DNA of 36,130 nt from Robiginitomaculum sp. (GTDB lineage: Bacteria > Pseudomonadota > Alphaproteobacteria > Caulobacterales > Maricaulaceae). Position 1 is the stretch's first letter. Each line of letters begins with the position of its first letter. The position numbers and the translations under genes were made by a program. Shown here in pieces: positions 10,901-18,288 of the stretch. The stretch covers positions 1-36,130 of the forward strand of contig JAKIUV010000018.1 of the NCBI GenBank assembly GCA_021647375.1, written 5' to 3'. Below the pieces are notes generated by a model that was not told the DNA's origin, did not search any database, and saw nothing but the letters and a program-made list of their open reading frames with translations.

Positions 10901-12137
10901 GGTTTGGGTCGAGGACGGCGCCAAGATTGCGCGCGGTGACAAGATCAATGAATGGGATCCTTATGCGGAGCCTATCTTGACCGAAGTTGGCGGTACGGTG
11001 CAGTTGCTCGATATGATCGACGGCGTTTCCGTGCGTGAAGAAACTGACGAAGAAACCGGTATTACCTCTAAAGTTATCGTCGATTGGCGTTCATCTGCCA
11101 AAGGTGGCGACCTTCAACCTGTTGCCGTTATTTTGGACAAAGACGGCGAACCTATGAAGACCGCGAATGGTAATGTAGCATCTTATATGCTTTCCGTTGG
11201 CTCCATGCTGTCTGTTAACGACGGCGATAAAGTCCATGCTGGTGACAGTTTGGCTCGTATTGCCAAAGGCGGTGCGACCCAGCGCGATATTACCGGTGGT
11301 CTGCCGCGTGTGGCCGAATTGTTCGAGGCGCGTAAGCCAAAAGACGATGCGGTTATCGCCGACAAAGACGGTGTTATTGAATTTGTTCGCGAGTATAAAA
11401 ACAAGCGCCGTATTCAAATTACACCGGACGATGAGACTATAGAGCCGTCCACATTCCTTATCGCCAAAGGCAAGCACATGTCTGTGCGACCCGGCGACCG
11501 CGTGGTTAAAGGGGATTACCTCATTGACGGTAATCCTGCGCCTCACGATATTTTGGAAATCCTCGGCGTTGAAGCTTTGGCTGAATATATGGTCGACGAA
11601 GTGCAAGCGGTTTACCGTTTGCAAGGCGTGCCGATTAACGACAAACATATTGAAGTTATCGTGCGTCAAATGTTGCAAAAAGTTGAGGTTATTGATCCGG
11701 GCGATACCAGCTTGCTGAAAGCCGAGCAGATAGACCGCCAAGATTTTGCCGACGTGAATAAGGCACTTCTGGAACGCGACAAAGACAAGACGCCTGCAAC
11801 GGCGAAACCGTTCTTGCTCGGTATCACCAAAGCGTCATTGCAAACTAAGTCGTTCATCTCGGCAGCGTCTTTCCAAGAAACCACCCGCGTACTGACCGAA
11901 GCGTCGGTGCAGGGCAAGGAGGATTTACTCGAAGGTCTCAAGGAAAATGTTATCGTCGGTCGTTTGATCCCGGCTGGTACAGGCGCAATTTTGCGCAAAT
12001 ACCAAAACTTAGCCAATGCCCGCGATACCAAACTTCTGGAAGACCGCGCAGCTGGCATAGACACAGACGAAGACCTACCAGCAGAAATCGCAGAAGCCGC
12101 AGCGAAAGAAGCTGGCGGCGAAGAAGTGGGCGCTTAA
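7932..12137 (+). CDS. rpoC: DNA-directed RNA polymerase subunit beta'
   Basis: A 1401-residue RpoC of normal alphaproteobacterial length. The first zinc site is CLCGKYKRMKYKGVVCEKCG (about residues 73-92). The catalytic Mg-binding motif NADFDGDQMAVH is at residues 460-471, and the second zinc site is CDTVTGICSACYG. The trigger-loop/bridge-helix region contains MRTFHIGGTAS. The acidic C-terminal tail (AAAKEAGGEEVGA) is typical of the group. The start MNQEVMNIFNPAQ is preceded by AAAAAGGAGACGATC, a strong Shine-Dalgarno. It is the last gene of the block; rpsL does not follow directly. Confidence 0.98.
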   Translation: MNQEVMNIFNPAQEGPSFDRIRISLASPEKILSWSFGEIRKPETINYRTFKPEKDGLFCARIFGPTKDYECLCGKYKRMKYKGVVCEKCGVEVTVTRVRRERMGHIELAAPVAHIWFLKSLPSRIATLLDITLKEVERILYFESFVITEPGLTSLTERQLLSEEEFLDAQSEFGEDSFTASIGAEAVREMLMALDLEAEVERTRFDMTETGSQLKLKKYRKRLKLLEAFIASGNRPEWMVLTVVPVIPPELRPLVPLDGGRFATSDLNDLYRRVINRNNRLKRLIELRAPDIIVRNEKRMLQESVDALIDNGRRGRVITGANKRPLKSMSDMLKGKQGRFRQNLLGKRVDYSGRSVIVVGPELMLHQCGLPKKMALELFKPFIYARLDAKGLSGTVKQSKKIVEKQRPEVWDILDEVIREHPIMLNRAPTLHRLGIQAFEPVLTEGKAIRLHPLVCTAFNADFDGDQMAVHVPLSIESQLEARVLMMSTNNILSPANGKPIIVPSQDIVLGLYYMSIMVDGEKGEGRAFANMQEIEAALDDKQITLHSKILGRFKVMDADGNITQEVAETTAGRLMIAEYLPVHEKIPYSELNVLMTKKAIGSLIDLVYRHAGQKATVIFCDKVMGIGFREAANAGISFGKDDMIIPEEKAIFVGETKALVNDFEQQYADGLITKGEKYNKVVDAWSKCTDKVADAMMDETAKPRKIINSVFMMADSGARGSKNQMKQLAGMRGLMAKPSGEIIETPIISNFKEGLSVLEYFNSTHGARKGLADTALKTANSGYLTRRLVDVAQDCIVTELDCGTSEGIKLIPVVDSGEVVVSLGERMLGRNCAEDIRDPSSGDIIFPANTYIDEDKALVIDNSGLADARVRSALTCDTVTGICSACYGRDLARGTRVNMGEAVGVIAAQSIGEPGTQLTMRTFHIGGTASVSDKSVVESANEGKVVYINGNVVKDSAGILMVMGRNMQIAVHSNDGKELEAHKVSYGSKVWVEDGAKIARGDKINEWDPYAEPILTEVGGTVQLLDMIDGVSVREETDEETGITSKVIVDWRSSAKGGDLQPVAVILDKDGEPMKTANGNVASYMLSVGSMLSVNDGDKVHAGDSLARIAKGGATQRDITGGLPRVAELFEARKPKDDAVIADKDGVIEFVREYKNKRRIQITPDDETIEPSTFLIAKGKHMSVRPGDRVVKGDYLIDGNPAPHDILEILGVEALAEYMVDEVQAVYRLQGVPINDKHIEVIVRQMLQKVEVIDPGDTSLLKAEQIDRQDFADVNKALLERDKDKTPATAKPFLLGITKASLQTKSFISAASFQETTRVLTEASVQGKEDLLEGLKENVIVGRLIPAGTGAILRKYQNLANARDTKLLEDRAAGIDTDEDLPAEIAEAAAKEAGGEEVGA

Positions 12138-12160
12138 GCTCTAACCATATTGTTAAATAT

Positions 12161-12188
12161 AAAAACCCGGTCTTGTGGCCGGGTTTTT
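12161..12188. terminator. Bidirectional Rho-independent terminator after rpoC
   Basis: AAAAACCCGG (12161-12170) pairs with CCGGGTTTTT (12179-12188) around an 8-base loop. A run of T follows the stem on the + strand and, by symmetry, on the - strand as well. It lies between the end of rpoC (+) and the end of the convergent dehydrogenase gene (-), and can serve both. Confidence 0.9.
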
Positions 12189-12205
12189 ATTTGGGAATTG
12201 CTTTT

Positions 12206-13375
12206 TTATTTAGGCGTAATACGCAAGAGCTTGCCGTTGGTTTTGTCGTCGGTCAGGATGAGAATGCTGCCGTCGGGGGCAGTGCGGACATCGCGGATGC
12301 GGGCGTTTAAATCTTGGAGCAGGATTTCTTCGCCGACGGCTTTCCCGTCTTCCAGATCAACCCGGCGCAGGTCGCGGGATTTAAGCCCGCCGACCAAAGC
12401 ATCGCCGTTCCAGTCCGCAAATAAATCTCCCCGGTAAATGGTCAGGCCGGACGGGGCGATAGACGGCACCCAGTCTGTGACAAACCCCTCCATACCTGCG
12501 TAGCTTTGGAACGGAGATATTTTTGCGCCGTTATAATCTATGCCCGTCGTGGTAATCGGCCAGCCGTAATTTTTGCCAGGTGCAATAATGTTCAGTTCGT
12601 CGCCGCCTTTTGCGCCGTGTTCGTGGGACCATAATTTTCCGCCGACAGTATCAAAATTCAGGCCTTGGGCATTACGGTGACCGAGGCTGTAAATCTCGGG
12701 GCGCACACCGTCCACGCTGACAAATGGATTGTCTGTGGGGGCGGAACCGTCCGGATTAAGTCGCACGGTCTTGCCTAAATGAGAGCCTTTATCTTGCGCC
12801 GCCTCGCGGTAGGCAAAACCCTCGCCGATTGTCATCACCAATGTCCCGTCCGGCAAGAAAACCATGCGTGCGCCGAAGTGGGACGAGGTATCTTTGGTCG
12901 GGCTAGCTTGAAAAATTTCCGCGCGGTCTATTAAGGCTCCGTCAACCAGACGGGCGCGGATGATGGCCGTGCGGTTGGCTTTCTTGCTGCCTTTAGCATA
13001 GGATAAAAAGACGGTCTGCGTATCGGCAAAATCCGGAGCCAAAACAATATCAAGCAAACCACCTTGTCCTTGGGCATATATATCGTCCGGCAGACCACTG
13101 ATCTCAGTGCGGGTGCCGTCTAGCCGAATATGCTGTAAAACCCCAAGCTGTTCCGTGACCAAATAACTACCGTCTGGCAACACGGTAACACTCCAAGGGG
13201 CGCGGAGTTTATCAGCGATGGTCTCGACATTGATGGCCATTTGGCTGGCGGTTGCGGCTACTCGCGACGTAACTTGTGTATCCTCTCGCTCTGAACATGC
13301 TGACAAAGCCAGTGTCGCGGCTAATGACAAAACCAATACTGCCGTAGTTGCAAAACCCGTTTTTCCTATGTCCAT
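12206..13375 (-). CDS. PQQ-dependent sugar dehydrogenase (YliI/Asd-like), lipoprotein
   Basis: A 389-residue protein of the glucose/sorbosone dehydrogenase family (GSDH; soluble aldose sugar dehydrogenase YliI type), a six-bladed beta-propeller that oxidises aldoses with PQQ. Family signatures are LRAPWSVTVLPDGSYLVTE near the start, HFGARMVFLPDGTLVMTIGE, then SLGHRNAQGL and HEHGAKGGDELN with NYGWP, which hold PQQ/calcium-pocket residues. The N-terminus is a signal peptide ending in LSAC (cysteine about residue 27), a lipobox, so the enzyme is probably lipid-anchored in the periplasm. GGAG lies upstream of the ATG. No pqq biosynthesis genes are in the window, and the true substrate is unknown. 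Confidence 0.88.
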   Translation of the reverse strand: MDIGKTGFATTAVLVLSLAATLALSACSEREDTQVTSRVAATASQMAINVETIADKLRAPWSVTVLPDGSYLVTEQLGVLQHIRLDGTRTEISGLPDDIYAQGQGGLLDIVLAPDFADTQTVFLSYAKGSKKANRTAIIRARLVDGALIDRAEIFQASPTKDTSSHFGARMVFLPDGTLVMTIGEGFAYREAAQDKGSHLGKTVRLNPDGSAPTDNPFVSVDGVRPEIYSLGHRNAQGLNFDTVGGKLWSHEHGAKGGDELNIIAPGKNYGWPITTTGIDYNGAKISPFQSYAGMEGFVTDWVPSIAPSGLTIYRGDLFADWNGDALVGGLKSRDLRRVDLEDGKAVGEEILLQDLNARIRDVRTAPDGSILILTDDKTNGKLLRITPK

Positions 13376-13458
13376 GATTTCTCCTGCCTAATTTCTCTGC
13401 CTTGACCTTTAGGCAAAACATAGCGCATATTAGCCAATAACGAAAGGGCAGATAAATT

Positions 13459-13908
13459 ATGAAGAAATTCGCCATAACCTTTTTGGTCTTTATTCTCAGT
13501 GTACTCATTGCCACCTTACTAGCCACTTTGTTCTCGACCCAATTTGTCATTGCTGGGCTAGAGGGCGTCGGTGCCAAAGTCGGCCTCGGGGATCGCCTTG
13601 ACATGACCCTATATGACCTTGGCCATTTGGGACTGCTCTACGGTATCTTCATTTTCATCGGTCTGTTAATAGCCTTCACAGCCGCAGGCCTAGTCCACCA
13701 TTTCGCCAAAACCAAAAGGCCGCTAATTTACGTGGTCGCGGGCATGGCTTGCTTCGTCGTCATGCTCTACCTCATGCAAGCCGTCTTCTTCGGCGTCCCG
13801 ATAATAGCAGGCGCAAGAAGCGGGCTAGGCCTAACATTCCAAGCCCTAGCCGGCGGGTTGGCGGGATATGTGTTCGCACGAATGACGGGGCGTAAAAGAG
13901 CAAGCTAG
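13459..13908 (+). CDS. Small four-helix membrane protein of unknown function
   Basis: A 149-residue protein that I do not recognise. Hydrophobic segments lie at about residues 4-33, 60-82, 88-110 and 117-142, so it probably spans the inner membrane four times. Short charged linkers (FAKTKRPLI) and a basic end (RMTGRKRAS) suggest cytoplasmic loops by the positive-inside rule. It is divergent from the sugar dehydrogenase (83 bases between starts) and convergent with the methyltransferase gene, 17 bases away. No catalytic motif is visible. Confidence 0.75.
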   Translation: MKKFAITFLVFILSVLIATLLATLFSTQFVIAGLEGVGAKVGLGDRLDMTLYDLGHLGLLYGIFIFIGLLIAFTAAGLVHHFAKTKRPLIYVVAGMACFVVMLYLMQAVFFGVPIIAGARSGLGLTFQALAGGLAGYVFARMTGRKRAS

Positions 13909-13925
13909 TTAGTGATAATCCAATG

Positions 13926-14816
13926 CTAACTCGCCATGACTTCGATATGGGCTTCGTTGTGAGCAGATTGCCTTTGGTCCGCCGCACCGTTCAGACAGCT
14001 GACAACGGCCTGTCCAAGAAAGTACGCAAAATTTACCGGAACAGCATTGCCAATTTGCTTGTATTGCTGGCTTACACTGCCTTCAAACTTCCATTCATCG
14101 GGGAATGTTTGTATGCGCGCATACTCTCGAACTTGGAACGGTCTGGTCTCGTCCGGGTGACATCGCTCGGTTTGTTTTTGCGCAGGCGCACATGTTAGTG
14201 TTAGACATGGTTCATCCCAAGAAATTCTGCGAGCCATACCAGTTTTGCCGCCCCCAAGATAATAACTCTTTAGCATATATTCTTTCTGTATCTCGATAGG
14301 TAAATCCCGCCAATAACCACCGGGGGGGATAAGAGACAAAATTTCTTTTTTGCGCTTGGGGTAAACCTGACCCGCTGTTTCAGGGACGTCATTAATATAT
14401 AACGGCTCGGATTTTAGAGCATCTTTTAACGTATAAATATTTGGCTGTGGTTTTGGGTACTCGAATACGAGGTTGCTATTTTTTTTAATCCCTACAATTA
14501 TTAACCGTTCGCGTTTTTGCGGCACTCTGTAATGAATTGCTCTTAAGACTTGGGGCTTCACAACGTCGTAGCCCAGTTCTTCCAAAATATGGATCATTGT
14601 TTTTAGGGTGTTGCCATTATCGTGGTTTAACAAGCCTCTAACATTTTCGCCTATGAAAATATTTGGTTCCGTTTCCTTGATACACCGTGCAAATTCATAA
14701 AACATAGTGCCGCGTACATCTTCAAAGCCCATTTTTTTGCCAGCATAGCTAAATGTTTGGCAAGGGAAACCGCCCGTTACGATGTCAACCTTTCCTTTGT
14801 AAGGTGTGAAATCCAC
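13926..14816 (-). CDS. C5 cytosine DNA methyltransferase, C-terminal part (frameshifted)
   Basis: This frame carries most of a Dcm-type DNA (cytosine-5) methyltransferase. It has motif IV GGFPCQTFSYAGKK with the catalytic cysteine, motif VI GENVRGLL, motif VIII QKRERLIIVG, a target-recognition region, and motifs IX-X (PFQVREYARIQTFPDEW, then QQYKQIGNAVPVNFA). Motif I is in the other frame upstream (14834-15196). Adding one base to the A5 run at 14857-14861 (- strand) joins both parts into a 423-residue protein reading LRKNRPEWNVVDGDISHVDF across the junction. As it stands this part has no proper start. It modifies DNA to protect it from the endonuclease encoded at 15337-16150. The region is AT-richer than its surroundings, which suggests acquisition by transfer. 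Confidence 0.9.
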   Translation of the reverse strand: MDFTPYKGKVDIVTGGFPCQTFSYAGKKMGFEDVRGTMFYEFARCIKETEPNIFIGENVRGLLNHDNGNTLKTMIHILEELGYDVVKPQVLRAIHYRVPQKRERLIIVGIKKNSNLVFEYPKPQPNIYTLKDALKSEPLYINDVPETAGQVYPKRKKEILSLIPPGGYWRDLPIEIQKEYMLKSYYLGGGKTGMARRISWDEPCLTLTCAPAQKQTERCHPDETRPFQVREYARIQTFPDEWKFEGSVSQQYKQIGNAVPVNFAYFLGQAVVSCLNGAADQRQSAHNEAHIEVMAS

Positions 14817-14833
14817 ATGGGAAATATCCCCGT

Positions 14834-15196
14834 CTACGACATTCCATTCTGGCCTGTTTTTCTGAGCGTGCTACAGGCATATTTATCTATCTCGTTAAGC
14901 AGAATGTGATCAATGCCAGCCCATTCCATTCCTAATGCTAACCCACCTGCACCTGCAAACAGCTCTATAGAAGTGTATTTCCTTTTGGGAGCAATGCGCT
15001 TATGTTCCTGGGCTTGTTCTACGTTTGTGCATCTCAAAAACGAAATTTTATTGATACTGTCTTCATCATAAAGCCTATAATTATTTGCAGGGTGTCTGGT
15101 GGCCTTTAAGGTACCCTCGTTATCCCAGCGGCGAATGGTTTCAGGGCAAACGCCCAATTTTTTGGCAGCTTGGGAAACCGTAAAATAGTTCTGCAT
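14834..15196 (-). CDS. MerR-like HTH plus methyltransferase motif I, N-terminal part (frameshifted)
   Basis: A 120-codon frame that begins with a MerR/excisionase-type winged helix-turn-helix (residues 1-55; FTVSQAAKKLGVCPETIRRW, then NNYRLYDEDSI). It continues into motif I of a C5 methyltransferase (SIELFAGAGGLALGMEWAG, FAGAGG at 80-85, SAM-binding) and stops at a frameshift. It is the 5' part of the gene continued at 13926-14816. HTH extensions on C5 methyltransferases can repress their own promoter or time endonuclease expression. The divergent start 140 bases from the endonuclease makes this plausible, but it is inference. Unless the frameshift is a sequencing error or is bypassed, no active enzyme is made. 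Confidence 0.88.
   Translation of the reverse strand: MQNYFTVSQAAKKLGVCPETIRRWDNEGTLKATRHPANNYRLYDEDSINKISFLRCTNVEQAQEHKRIAPKRKYTSIELFAGAGGLALGMEWAGIDHILLNEIDKYACSTLRKTGQNGMS
14857..14861 (-). other. One-base homopolymer frameshift in the methyltransferase gene
   Basis: A run of five A on the coding (-) strand where six would keep the frame. With six, the codons read AGA AAA AAC AGG CCA GAA TGG AAT (R K N R P E W N), matching the usual spacing between motifs I and IV. It could be a sequencing or assembly error, a true pseudogene, or a slippery phase-variable tract. Confidence 0.8.
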
Positions 15197-15336
15197 TTAG
15201 AATCGTCCTTCTTACAACCTTATACATGGTTATTTAAATCTAATTTTCACTTTAGGTAAAGGCTTAAGTTCTATACTTGTTCTTTTATATTTGTTGGTGG
15301 AGCCTAGGTTTCATTGAAAGGTAAAAGAGACATCCA
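15197..15336. promoter_or_regulatory. Divergent control region of the restriction-modification pair
   Basis: A 140-base AT-rich gap between the divergent methyltransferase and endonuclease starts. It must hold both promoters. A short dyad AACC-ttatacat-GGTT is seen near 15217-15232, a possible site for the HTH domain of the methyltransferase. No promoter hexamers are clear enough to place. The regulatory role is inferred from the divergent arrangement. Confidence 0.35.
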
Positions 15337-16150
15337 ATGTTAAGCGAGAAAAATGCAAAACAAATTATCAAAGCGACTGTTAAGGGTAGCATTGTTGAAT
15401 TTGCAAAAAAAATCGGTAAGTAAAAAAGCAAAATTCCAAATACTTGATCTAATTATTCCCAAAGAACGTAAAATTAGATCTGTTGTTGGTGGGCTGGAGA
15501 CCTCTTTAGGAACTACTCTTTGGGAGCCTTTAGCAAAGGCATTGGCTTCAAAGAATGGTTTTACGGTTAAAAAATCAAACCTTAAAAGCCCAACAAATAT
15601 GCCTTCCAACTTAAATAACTCGCTACAAACGATTGTCGATGATCGTAAGAATCAAGGTGGTTTGTACGATGCAAGCAAAAGCCACGAAGAAATTAAGCGG
15701 GTATGTCAGTCGTTCATCAAAACCCCAGTCGGGTCTTTTACAGTCGCACCGAGGGGCAGGGGTGTAGATATATGGTTGGTGAAGGATGGCATAAATTATT
15801 TTTTTGATACCAAAACAGTTCAGCCAAACATCGGTACGTTTACAAGCTGTATGGAACAAGTGCTAACTTGGTACGCTTACTATTACTCCCAAAACCCTAC
15901 CGGAGCCGCAGTTGCTAGAATTGTATTTCCATACAATCCAAATCCCGGCAAATCATTTTGGGATGGAGCAATGGGTGGCGGTAAACCACTGGAGCCTGAT
16001 AATGAGGCTTGGGTCGAGAACCAATTTTGGGATTTTTGTTCAGGGCTAGAAGACACATATGAACTCATTACATCGGCTTTTACTGAACTGCAAAAGTCCG
16101 GGGCTTTGGAAAGAACTCTTGATACAATTTTTAGAAACGGTGATGTTTGA
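15337..16150 (+). CDS. TdeIII-like type II restriction endonuclease (frameshift near 5' end)
   Basis: The main frame (ATG 15353, 265 residues) matches my memory of the TdeIII family (known members cut GGNCC): SLGTTLWEPLAKALA, EEIKRVCQSF, GVDIWLV, YFFDTKT, FPYNPNPGKS, ENQFWDF. The PD-(D/E)xK centre is probably D139, D152 and K154 of that frame. A better start is the ATG at 15337, giving MLSEKNAKQIIKATVKGSIV, which runs into a stop at 15421-15423. Removing one A from the A8 run at 15405-15412 joins it to the main frame as a 270-residue protein. The ATG at 15353 could give an active enzyme with an altered N-terminus. The endonuclease is divergent from its methyltransferase. Specificity is inferred only. 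Confidence 0.75.
15405..15412 (+). other. One-base homopolymer frameshift in the endonuclease gene
   Basis: A run of eight A. With seven, the frame from ATG 15337 continues as FAKKSVSKKAKFQILDLI into the conserved part. The start at 15337 is the more natural N-terminus, a lysine-rich amphipathic helix as in TdeIII relatives. Error, decay and phase variation cannot be told apart from one sequence. Confidence 0.65.
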
Positions 16151-16260
16151 AACTTGCTTCTCCTTCTCGCCGCGCAGGCGCTGGCGCTGCAGGCCGCCCC
16201 TAAAAAGGGCGCCTCCTCCGCAACGCGGGGTAAGGGTGCCGCCCATTTAACCCCATCATC
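16151..16260. other. GC-rich spacer between endonuclease and sppA ends
   Basis: A 110-base convergent spacer, much more GC-rich than the endonuclease gene before it. It holds a short hairpin CGCCC (16195-16199) with GGGCG (16207-16211). A GGGGTAA and a TTAACCCC flank a second GC-rich loop near 16226-16255. There is no T run, so a Rho-independent terminator is not clear on either strand. It may mark the right edge of the inserted restriction-modification island. Confidence 0.4.
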
Positions 16261-18036
16261 TTATTTAAAGTCTGGCAAGTCTGCTTTCATTTGTGCGCCT
16301 TGCTGCTCCGCCGTTAGGGCTTTGGCGCGCATGAAGGCTTTGAATTCTGGGGAGTTTGTTAGAGCTTGGAGATCGTGTAGATTTGCCGTGGCTTCTGCGG
16401 TGACGTTGAACATTTGCTCTAGCTTTTCCATGTCGGTTTTCTCGCGCGGGAATACCCGGATTTGAACCTTTGTGTCCGCATCAATTTCCGCCAGCTCTTT
16501 GGCGATTTCGAGGGCTTTCATAAAGCCGCCTATTTCGTCGACCAATCCAATTTCCTTGGCTTGGGTGCCCGTCCAGACACGGCCACGGGCAATCTCGCGC
16601 ACCCGTTCGATAGACAAACCGCGCCCTTCGGCAACCCGGCTGGTAAAATCAACATAGATGTCTTCCATTGAATCATACATGGCTTGGCGGTTGCTCTGGC
16701 TCCACGGCTCGAACGCTGAATAGACAGAAGAAAACTCCCCGCCCAGTTCGATAGCTTCAATATTATAGCCGACCTTGGCCAAGGTGTCGCGCAAGACAAC
16801 CTTACCGCCGACCACGCCAATAGAACCAGTAACCGTGGTTGGCATGGCAACGATTTTGTCTGCTGGTGCGGCCACATAGTAACCACCCGAAGCCGCATAT
16901 TGTCCCATCGAGATAATCACAGGTTTGCCTGCATCTTTCGCTTTGATAACCGCGTCCCAAATTTGGTCAGACGCGGTGGCGGATCCGCCGGGACTATCGA
17001 TGCGAAATATAATAGCCTTAACTTTGTCGTTCTTGGAGGCGGCAATCAGGGCTTCGGACACGGTGTCACCACCCATCGATATATTATTAGAGAACGGGTT
17101 GGAGCCGTCGTCGGAGCCGCCTTGAACAACGGCACCTTGGCCGCCGACAAAGGCAATGAGGGGGCCGGTGTTAAACCCGGCGCCATATTCTGCTAGGCTC
17201 TGAAAGCTAGCGGATTTGCCGCCAGCTTTCTTCTTGGCGTAGTCTTTGGCATCCGCATAATGCCCCAGCTTATCAACATAGCCAAGTTGTTTGGCTTTTT
17301 CTGCGCTGTGCGGGGCATTGTCGAGGAAGTTTAGGAAAGCTGTTTCCGTAATGTCGCGGTCTGCGGCGATGTTCTTGACGCTGCTGTCCATAAGCGACTG
17401 TAACAAAGATGTCATAGCTTCGCGGTGCGGTTCGGTCAGTGCCTTCTCGGTAAAGGTATTGGCGGCGTTTTTATATTCCGCAAATTTGACGAACTCAGGT
17501 TTGGCATCGAGCTTCTCAAACACACCGCCCAGAAACTCTATCTCGGCGCGCATACCGGCCAGTGCAAACCCGGTCGTGTCTTGTAGCCAGATTTCGTCGG
17601 CAGCGGAGACAGCCATATAGGCGGACAGGGACGTACCCTCAAAACCTTGCGCATGAGCGACGACAAATTTGCCGCCATCTTGGAAATCTTTGATAGCAAG
17701 CCTTATTTCTTCGGCTTGAGCAGGTGCCATCGCCCAGCCATTGGCGCGGATGAACAGGCCTTTGACCTTTTTGTCGTTTTTGGCGCGGTGCAGGGCGCGT
17801 ACAGTGGTGACAACCGAATTGGGTTTATTACCGAAAATATTACTGCCGCCGCTATGGTCGAGCATGCCCCGGCGTAAATCAAGGCTCAGAACAATTTCCT
17901 TGCCAGCCACGCCGCCTTTTTTGCTGGCAGAGCTAACCATGGCGCCGATAAGCATAACAAAGAGAACCAACATCAATAACATGGCGACAAAAAAACCTAT
18001 GACTGAAGCAAAGAAGGAGACAAAAAATTGGCGCAT
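16261..18036 (-). CDS. sppA: Signal peptide peptidase SppA, 67K type (protease IV)
   Basis: A 591-residue protein with one N-terminal transmembrane helix (about residues 8-35) and two tandem SppA (S49 peptidase) domains, the long Escherichia-type arrangement. The catalytic Lys/Ser dyad is visible: K189 in AEYKNAANTF in the first domain, and S383 in MGQYAASGGYYVAAPAD in the second, followed by TVTGSIGVVGG. The enzyme degrades cleaved signal peptides in the inner membrane, with its active site on the periplasmic side. The start is supported by AAGGAT 6 bases upstream. It stands alone, convergent with the endonuclease gene and divergent from tRNA-Gln. Confidence 0.96.
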   Translation of the reverse strand: MRQFFVSFFASVIGFFVAMLLMLVLFVMLIGAMVSSASKKGGVAGKEIVLSLDLRRGMLDHSGGSNIFGNKPNSVVTTVRALHRAKNDKKVKGLFIRANGWAMAPAQAEEIRLAIKDFQDGGKFVVAHAQGFEGTSLSAYMAVSAADEIWLQDTTGFALAGMRAEIEFLGGVFEKLDAKPEFVKFAEYKNAANTFTEKALTEPHREAMTSLLQSLMDSSVKNIAADRDITETAFLNFLDNAPHSAEKAKQLGYVDKLGHYADAKDYAKKKAGGKSASFQSLAEYGAGFNTGPLIAFVGGQGAVVQGGSDDGSNPFSNNISMGGDTVSEALIAASKNDKVKAIIFRIDSPGGSATASDQIWDAVIKAKDAGKPVIISMGQYAASGGYYVAAPADKIVAMPTTVTGSIGVVGGKVVLRDTLAKVGYNIEAIELGGEFSSVYSAFEPWSQSNRQAMYDSMEDIYVDFTSRVAEGRGLSIERVREIARGRVWTGTQAKEIGLVDEIGGFMKALEIAKELAEIDADTKVQIRVFPREKTDMEKLEQMFNVTAEATANLHDLQALTNSPEFKAFMRAKALTAEQQGAQMKADLPDFK

Positions 18037-18288
18037 GGAAATATCCTTGATGATTTTGAACTGGTGAGTTTGAAACGTGTTGTGGTCGCATTCTTACATA
18101 GTTATAGGATAAGGCCAAGACATTTCTCGATAAACGATAATAGATTTACAGTGACCGATAATTTACGGCATAATCGTAAGGTGGCTGGAAAAGCTGTAAT
18201 TTATCGTGAAAAACCGATTGCATTGTTGGAATTAAGGAGATAATAAGCGCTCCTTACTAGGCTCTGAACAAATACAGAGTTTACGCTT
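18037..18288. promoter_or_regulatory. sppA upstream / tRNA-Gln upstream region
   Basis: A 252-base gap between divergent sppA and tRNA-Gln. It has no believable gene; a 71-codon + frame at 18028-18243 lacks a Shine-Dalgarno and resembles nothing. It contains TAAGGAG (18233-18239) with CTCCTTA (18250-18256), a 7-pair hairpin, and CTCTG (18262-18266) with CAGAG (18275-18279) immediately before the tRNA. These may be tRNA leader structure. No promoter is clear. Confidence 0.4.

Noticed and set aside
13909..16260. A larger mobile element or phage island around the restriction-modification genes
   Set aside because: No integrase, transposase, terminal inverted repeats or target-site duplication could be found at either edge.
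16154..16465. 103-codon frame at the endonuclease/sppA junction
   Set aside because: Mostly antisense to the conserved 3' end of sppA and crossing a hairpin-rich spacer; no family resemblance.
18028..18243. 71-codon frame upstream of tRNA-Gln
   Set aside because: It overlaps the sppA start region, has no Shine-Dalgarno, and its translation resembles no protein; it is treated as non-coding.
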